From assembly GCA_025351525.1 (NCBI GenBank), contig JANXVV010000361.1, forward strand, positions 1 through 23,451: DNA of 23,451 bases. The letters are read 5' to 3'. The translations under genes were made by a program, and so were the position numbers. Under the pieces are notes generated by a model. The model worked only from the letters and a program-made list of their open reading frames with translations. It ran no database searches and was not told the DNA's origin. Numbering within the stretch: position 1 is the first letter of the stretch; each line of letters begins with the position of its first letter. Origin of the DNA: Humisphaera sp. Its GTDB lineage: Bacteria > Planctomycetota > Phycisphaerae > Tepidisphaerales > Tepidisphaeraceae. Of the stretch, positions 22,006 through 23,451 are shown in pieces.

Positions 22006-22437
22006 CTATTTGCTGACGTCGAACGATCCATTGCTTATCGCATTTTTCCCGATTTGGTAGGTGTATGAACCGGACGCAGAATTACCGACCACCTGACCGA
22101 CCACAACACCCCAAAAGCCCTTCTGCTTGTAGGTGAGCGTAAAGGCACCGTTCAAGCCGGTTGTAAGCTTCGCTGTGCCGCGATACGGCACGCCGTCGAT
22201 GTAAAGGGTGCCGCTGGCGCTGCTCTTGCCTTGTGATTTCACAACAACAGCAACGGATCCCGTAAAGCCGTCGGTGGTGTCATACGATCCAATCCATGTT
22301 CCAACGAGATTCACCGAAGGAGCCGCGCTCCTTGCAGCATGGATAGCGGGCGACAACATAGACGCGGTGGCCGAGATGAGCGGGGAGCCTCCCGATAAAA
22401 GACAGCGACTTTCGAGAGATTCGATGAACAGGTGCAT
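22006..22437 (-). CDS. LEPR-XLL-type short secreted or surface protein
   Basis: 143 residues from the ATG at 22437, fixed by AAGGAGA eight bases upstream, the strongest ribosome binding site on this strand. The N-terminus MHLFIESLESRCLLSG fits the planctomycetal LEPR-XLL motif (LEPRxLLSG) found at the start of many large exported proteins. The rest is a single small beta-rich domain: NLVGTWIGSYDTTDGFTGSVAVVV, then GTLYIDGVPYRGTAKLT and GSYTYQIGKNAISNGSF. There are no long repeats, so this is a short member. Export is inferred from the motif. It has its own terminator and is surrounded by repeats. Confidence 0.82.
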   Translation of the reverse strand: MHLFIESLESRCLLSGGSPLISATASMLSPAIHAARSAAPSVNLVGTWIGSYDTTDGFTGSVAVVVKSQGKSSASGTLYIDGVPYRGTAKLTTGLNGAFTLTYKQKGFWGVVVGQVVGNSASGSYTYQIGKNAISNGSFDVSK

Positions 22438-22617
22438 GTGTTCTCCTTCTGCGAGGTGACCAATTGCGCCAGCGAACCGCCGACGTTCCGAGTAGGAGAC
22501 CGAGAAGCGCAAGCCTTGTCAAGCCGGACTCACCTTTTCTTATCCTTCCAGACGCCCGACTTGCACCCCGCGTAATGGATTGCCATCCGCAGCGTTTTTA
22601 ATTCTCCCTCCGCCTTC

Positions 22618-22669
22618 AATAAAAGAATAGGTGTCAAATAAAAGAAAAGGTGCCAGCCACGAATGGCAC
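22618..22669. repeat. tandem 19-base repeat plus small hairpin
   Basis: AATAAAAGAATAGGTGTCA (22618-22636) is followed directly by AATAAAAGAAAAGGTGCCA (22637-22655), 17 of 19 identical. The second unit runs into the stem GTGCCA/TGGCAC (22650-22669). The purine-rich AAAAGG head is like the other hairpins of this region. Confidence 0.75.
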
Positions 22670-22766
22670 TTCCCGAACCGTTAACACTTTGCCGCTCCAG
22701 ACTTTGCGAGCCGGCGTTTGGCCTTGTTGCGGGGAACCGTAAGCAGCGCGATCGGCTTGGCCCGGA

Positions 22767-22823
22767 CCGGAAAAGGGGATAAGTACAATTACGGCAACCC
22801 AAACAGATGAATATCGTACTTAT
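22767..22823. repeat. REP-like hairpin, damaged second copy
   Basis: The left arm is identical to that at 21764-21783. The loop is nearly identical. The right arm matches only GTACTTAT before the sequence diverges at about 22824, shortly before the transposase remnant, as if a mobile element had replaced the rest. Confidence 0.88.
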
Positions 22824-22849
22824 CTGGCTCAGTCTCAACCCTCACCGAA

Positions 22850-23158
22850 TCACTCTCCCAGCATGAGATTATGAGTGATCGCCCGCAGCAACATTTCCTG
22901 CTTGCGGCGAGCGGTGAGGATCGAGCGTAGGTACTCGCCGAGATTCCGTTTCATCATGCTGTTGATCGTCTCGCTCTGGGCGCGCCGGCCGTAGACTCCC
23001 TTGTCGGCCTTTCGGGCGAAGCGGTTTTTCATCAGGCGCCGGAAGCGCCCGGTCGGGGGCTTGGCGGACGGCCGGCCGATCCTGGCCGGGATCACCGGGC
23101 GTACCTTCAGATGCAGCCGTGAGACGCGGTGGTTGGCTTCGGAGTCGCACCCCGCGGC
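22850..23158 (-). pseudogene. C-terminal fragment of IS5/IS4-like DDE transposase
   Basis: About 102 codons on the minus strand: GCDSEANHRVSRLHLKVRPV, then IPARIGRPSAKPPTGRFRRLMK, YGRRAQSETINSMMKRNLGEYL and LLRAITHNLMLGE. This is the last third of a DDE_Tnp_1-type transposase, including the region of the final catalytic Glu (SETINSMMKRNLG). The frame runs on to 23254, but those residues come from a hairpin repeat, so the N-terminal part is lost. It is not functional as it stands. Confidence 0.85.
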
Positions 23159-23163
23159 GGAAA

Positions 23164-23220
23164 AAAACGGGACAGGTCCAATATTGATCGGATTACACCA
23201 GATTGGACCTGTCCCGTTTT
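23164..23220. repeat. perfect inverted repeat (AAAACGGGACAGGTCCAAT)
   Basis: A 19-base arm (23164-23182) and its exact complement (23202-23220) enclose a 19-base loop. The hairpin sits exactly between the two truncated transposase fragments. Confidence 0.93.
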
Positions 23221-23228
23221 CCTCATTC

Positions 23229-23451
23229 GCTTTCCGGTTCAGGAAGACGATCATTTCCTGACCGTCGCCCGGTATGTCGAGCGCAACGCCCTTCGCGCCC
23301 GGCTGGTGGCCACGGCGCCGGACTGGCGATGGAGCAGCCTCTGGCGACGGGAAAGAGGCTCCGCCGAAGAACGGGGTCTGCTGGCCGAGTGGCCGGTGGC
23401 TCGGCCCGCCGATTACCTGGACGGGCTCAACGAGCCACAGACCGAGAAAGA
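23229..23451 (+). pseudogene. C-terminal part of a REP-associated tyrosine transposase
   Basis: The plus-strand frame FPVQEDDHFLTVARYVERNA, then LRARLVATAPDWRWSSLWRR and LLAEWPVARPADYLDGLNEP, is the C-terminal region of Y1/RAYT transposases (single-strand DNA transposases linked to REP hairpins). Similarity begins abruptly at about 23229, right after the hairpin at 23164-23220; the catalytic HUH motif and Tyr lie in the missing upstream part. The frame is open to the window end, so the true 3' end lies outside. It is 5'-truncated and probably inactive. Confidence 0.85.

Larger units (their letters stand above)
22438..22849. other. repeat-rich gap with fragments
   Basis: No intact gene. In order it contains a TTGACA (minus, 22522-22517) that might be a -35 for the LEPR-XLL gene, a tandem 19-base repeat with a small hairpin (22618-22669), a minus-strand frame ending RAKPIALLTVPRNKAKRR...C (about 22683-22766) that looks like the C-terminus of an unidentified basic protein, and the broken hairpin 22767-22823. 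Confidence 0.5.

Noticed and set aside
22530..22838. 102-codon minus-strand frame
   Set aside because: It is assembled from a hairpin copy, tandem repeats and fragments in different frames; no coherent protein.

Overview
The window looks like a chromosomal segment of a planctomycete, most likely from the Phycisphaerae side of the phylum. The pointers are a type II secretion pseudopilin-like protein with the H-x-DG motif and a C-terminal CGKCGYDLR...CPEC ribbon, a short protein with a LEPR-XLL-type N-terminus, a Minf_1886-type protein, a GlmU that lacks its acetyltransferase part, and many genes without a clear Shine-Dalgarno. Base composition is moderately GC-rich. This assignment is inference from gene content, not from a marker phylogeny.

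Left part (1-6778, all on the minus strand, so read right to left). A consensus promoter at 6750-6778 and a leader with a possible attenuator precede pyrK (dihydroorotate dehydrogenase electron-transfer subunit). Then come a small ABM-fold monooxygenase, a frame-disrupted HicB-like antitoxin, an N4-cytosine methyltransferase, an XcyI-family restriction endonuclease, and pyrD. pyrK and pyrD encode two subunits of one enzyme but are separated by the restriction-modification genes. A DUF433/DUF5615 toxin-antitoxin-like pair and a pseudopilin-like gene follow.

Middle (6779-13021). An AT-rich gap and a small membrane protein are followed by ispG (isoprenoid precursor synthesis, minus strand), galE (plus), a zinc-ribbon protein (minus), metG (plus), and a Minf_1886-type gene overlapping a 58-residue membrane protein.

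Right-centre (13387-21520, mainly plus). tRNA-Gln(TTG), truncated glmU, prs, rplY, pth, rpsF, ssb, rplI and dnaB follow. This combines the widespread glmU-prs-rplY-pth and rpsF-ssb-rplI-dnaB neighbourhoods; rpsR, usual between ssb and rplI, is absent. A nucleotidyltransferase and its small partner sit on the minus strand between rplI and dnaB.

Right end (21521-23451). A LEPR-XLL-type protein with a strong ribosome binding site and terminator is followed by repeats and broken transposases: a C-terminal DDE transposase fragment and a REP-associated tyrosine transposase fragment that runs off the window.

A theme of the whole window is that most intergenic gaps hold long, imperfect inverted repeats. 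Some belong to families with several copies here; others are built from a short word repeated within each arm. Also, CCCGGG, the expected target of the XcyI-type system, appears to be absent from the window.
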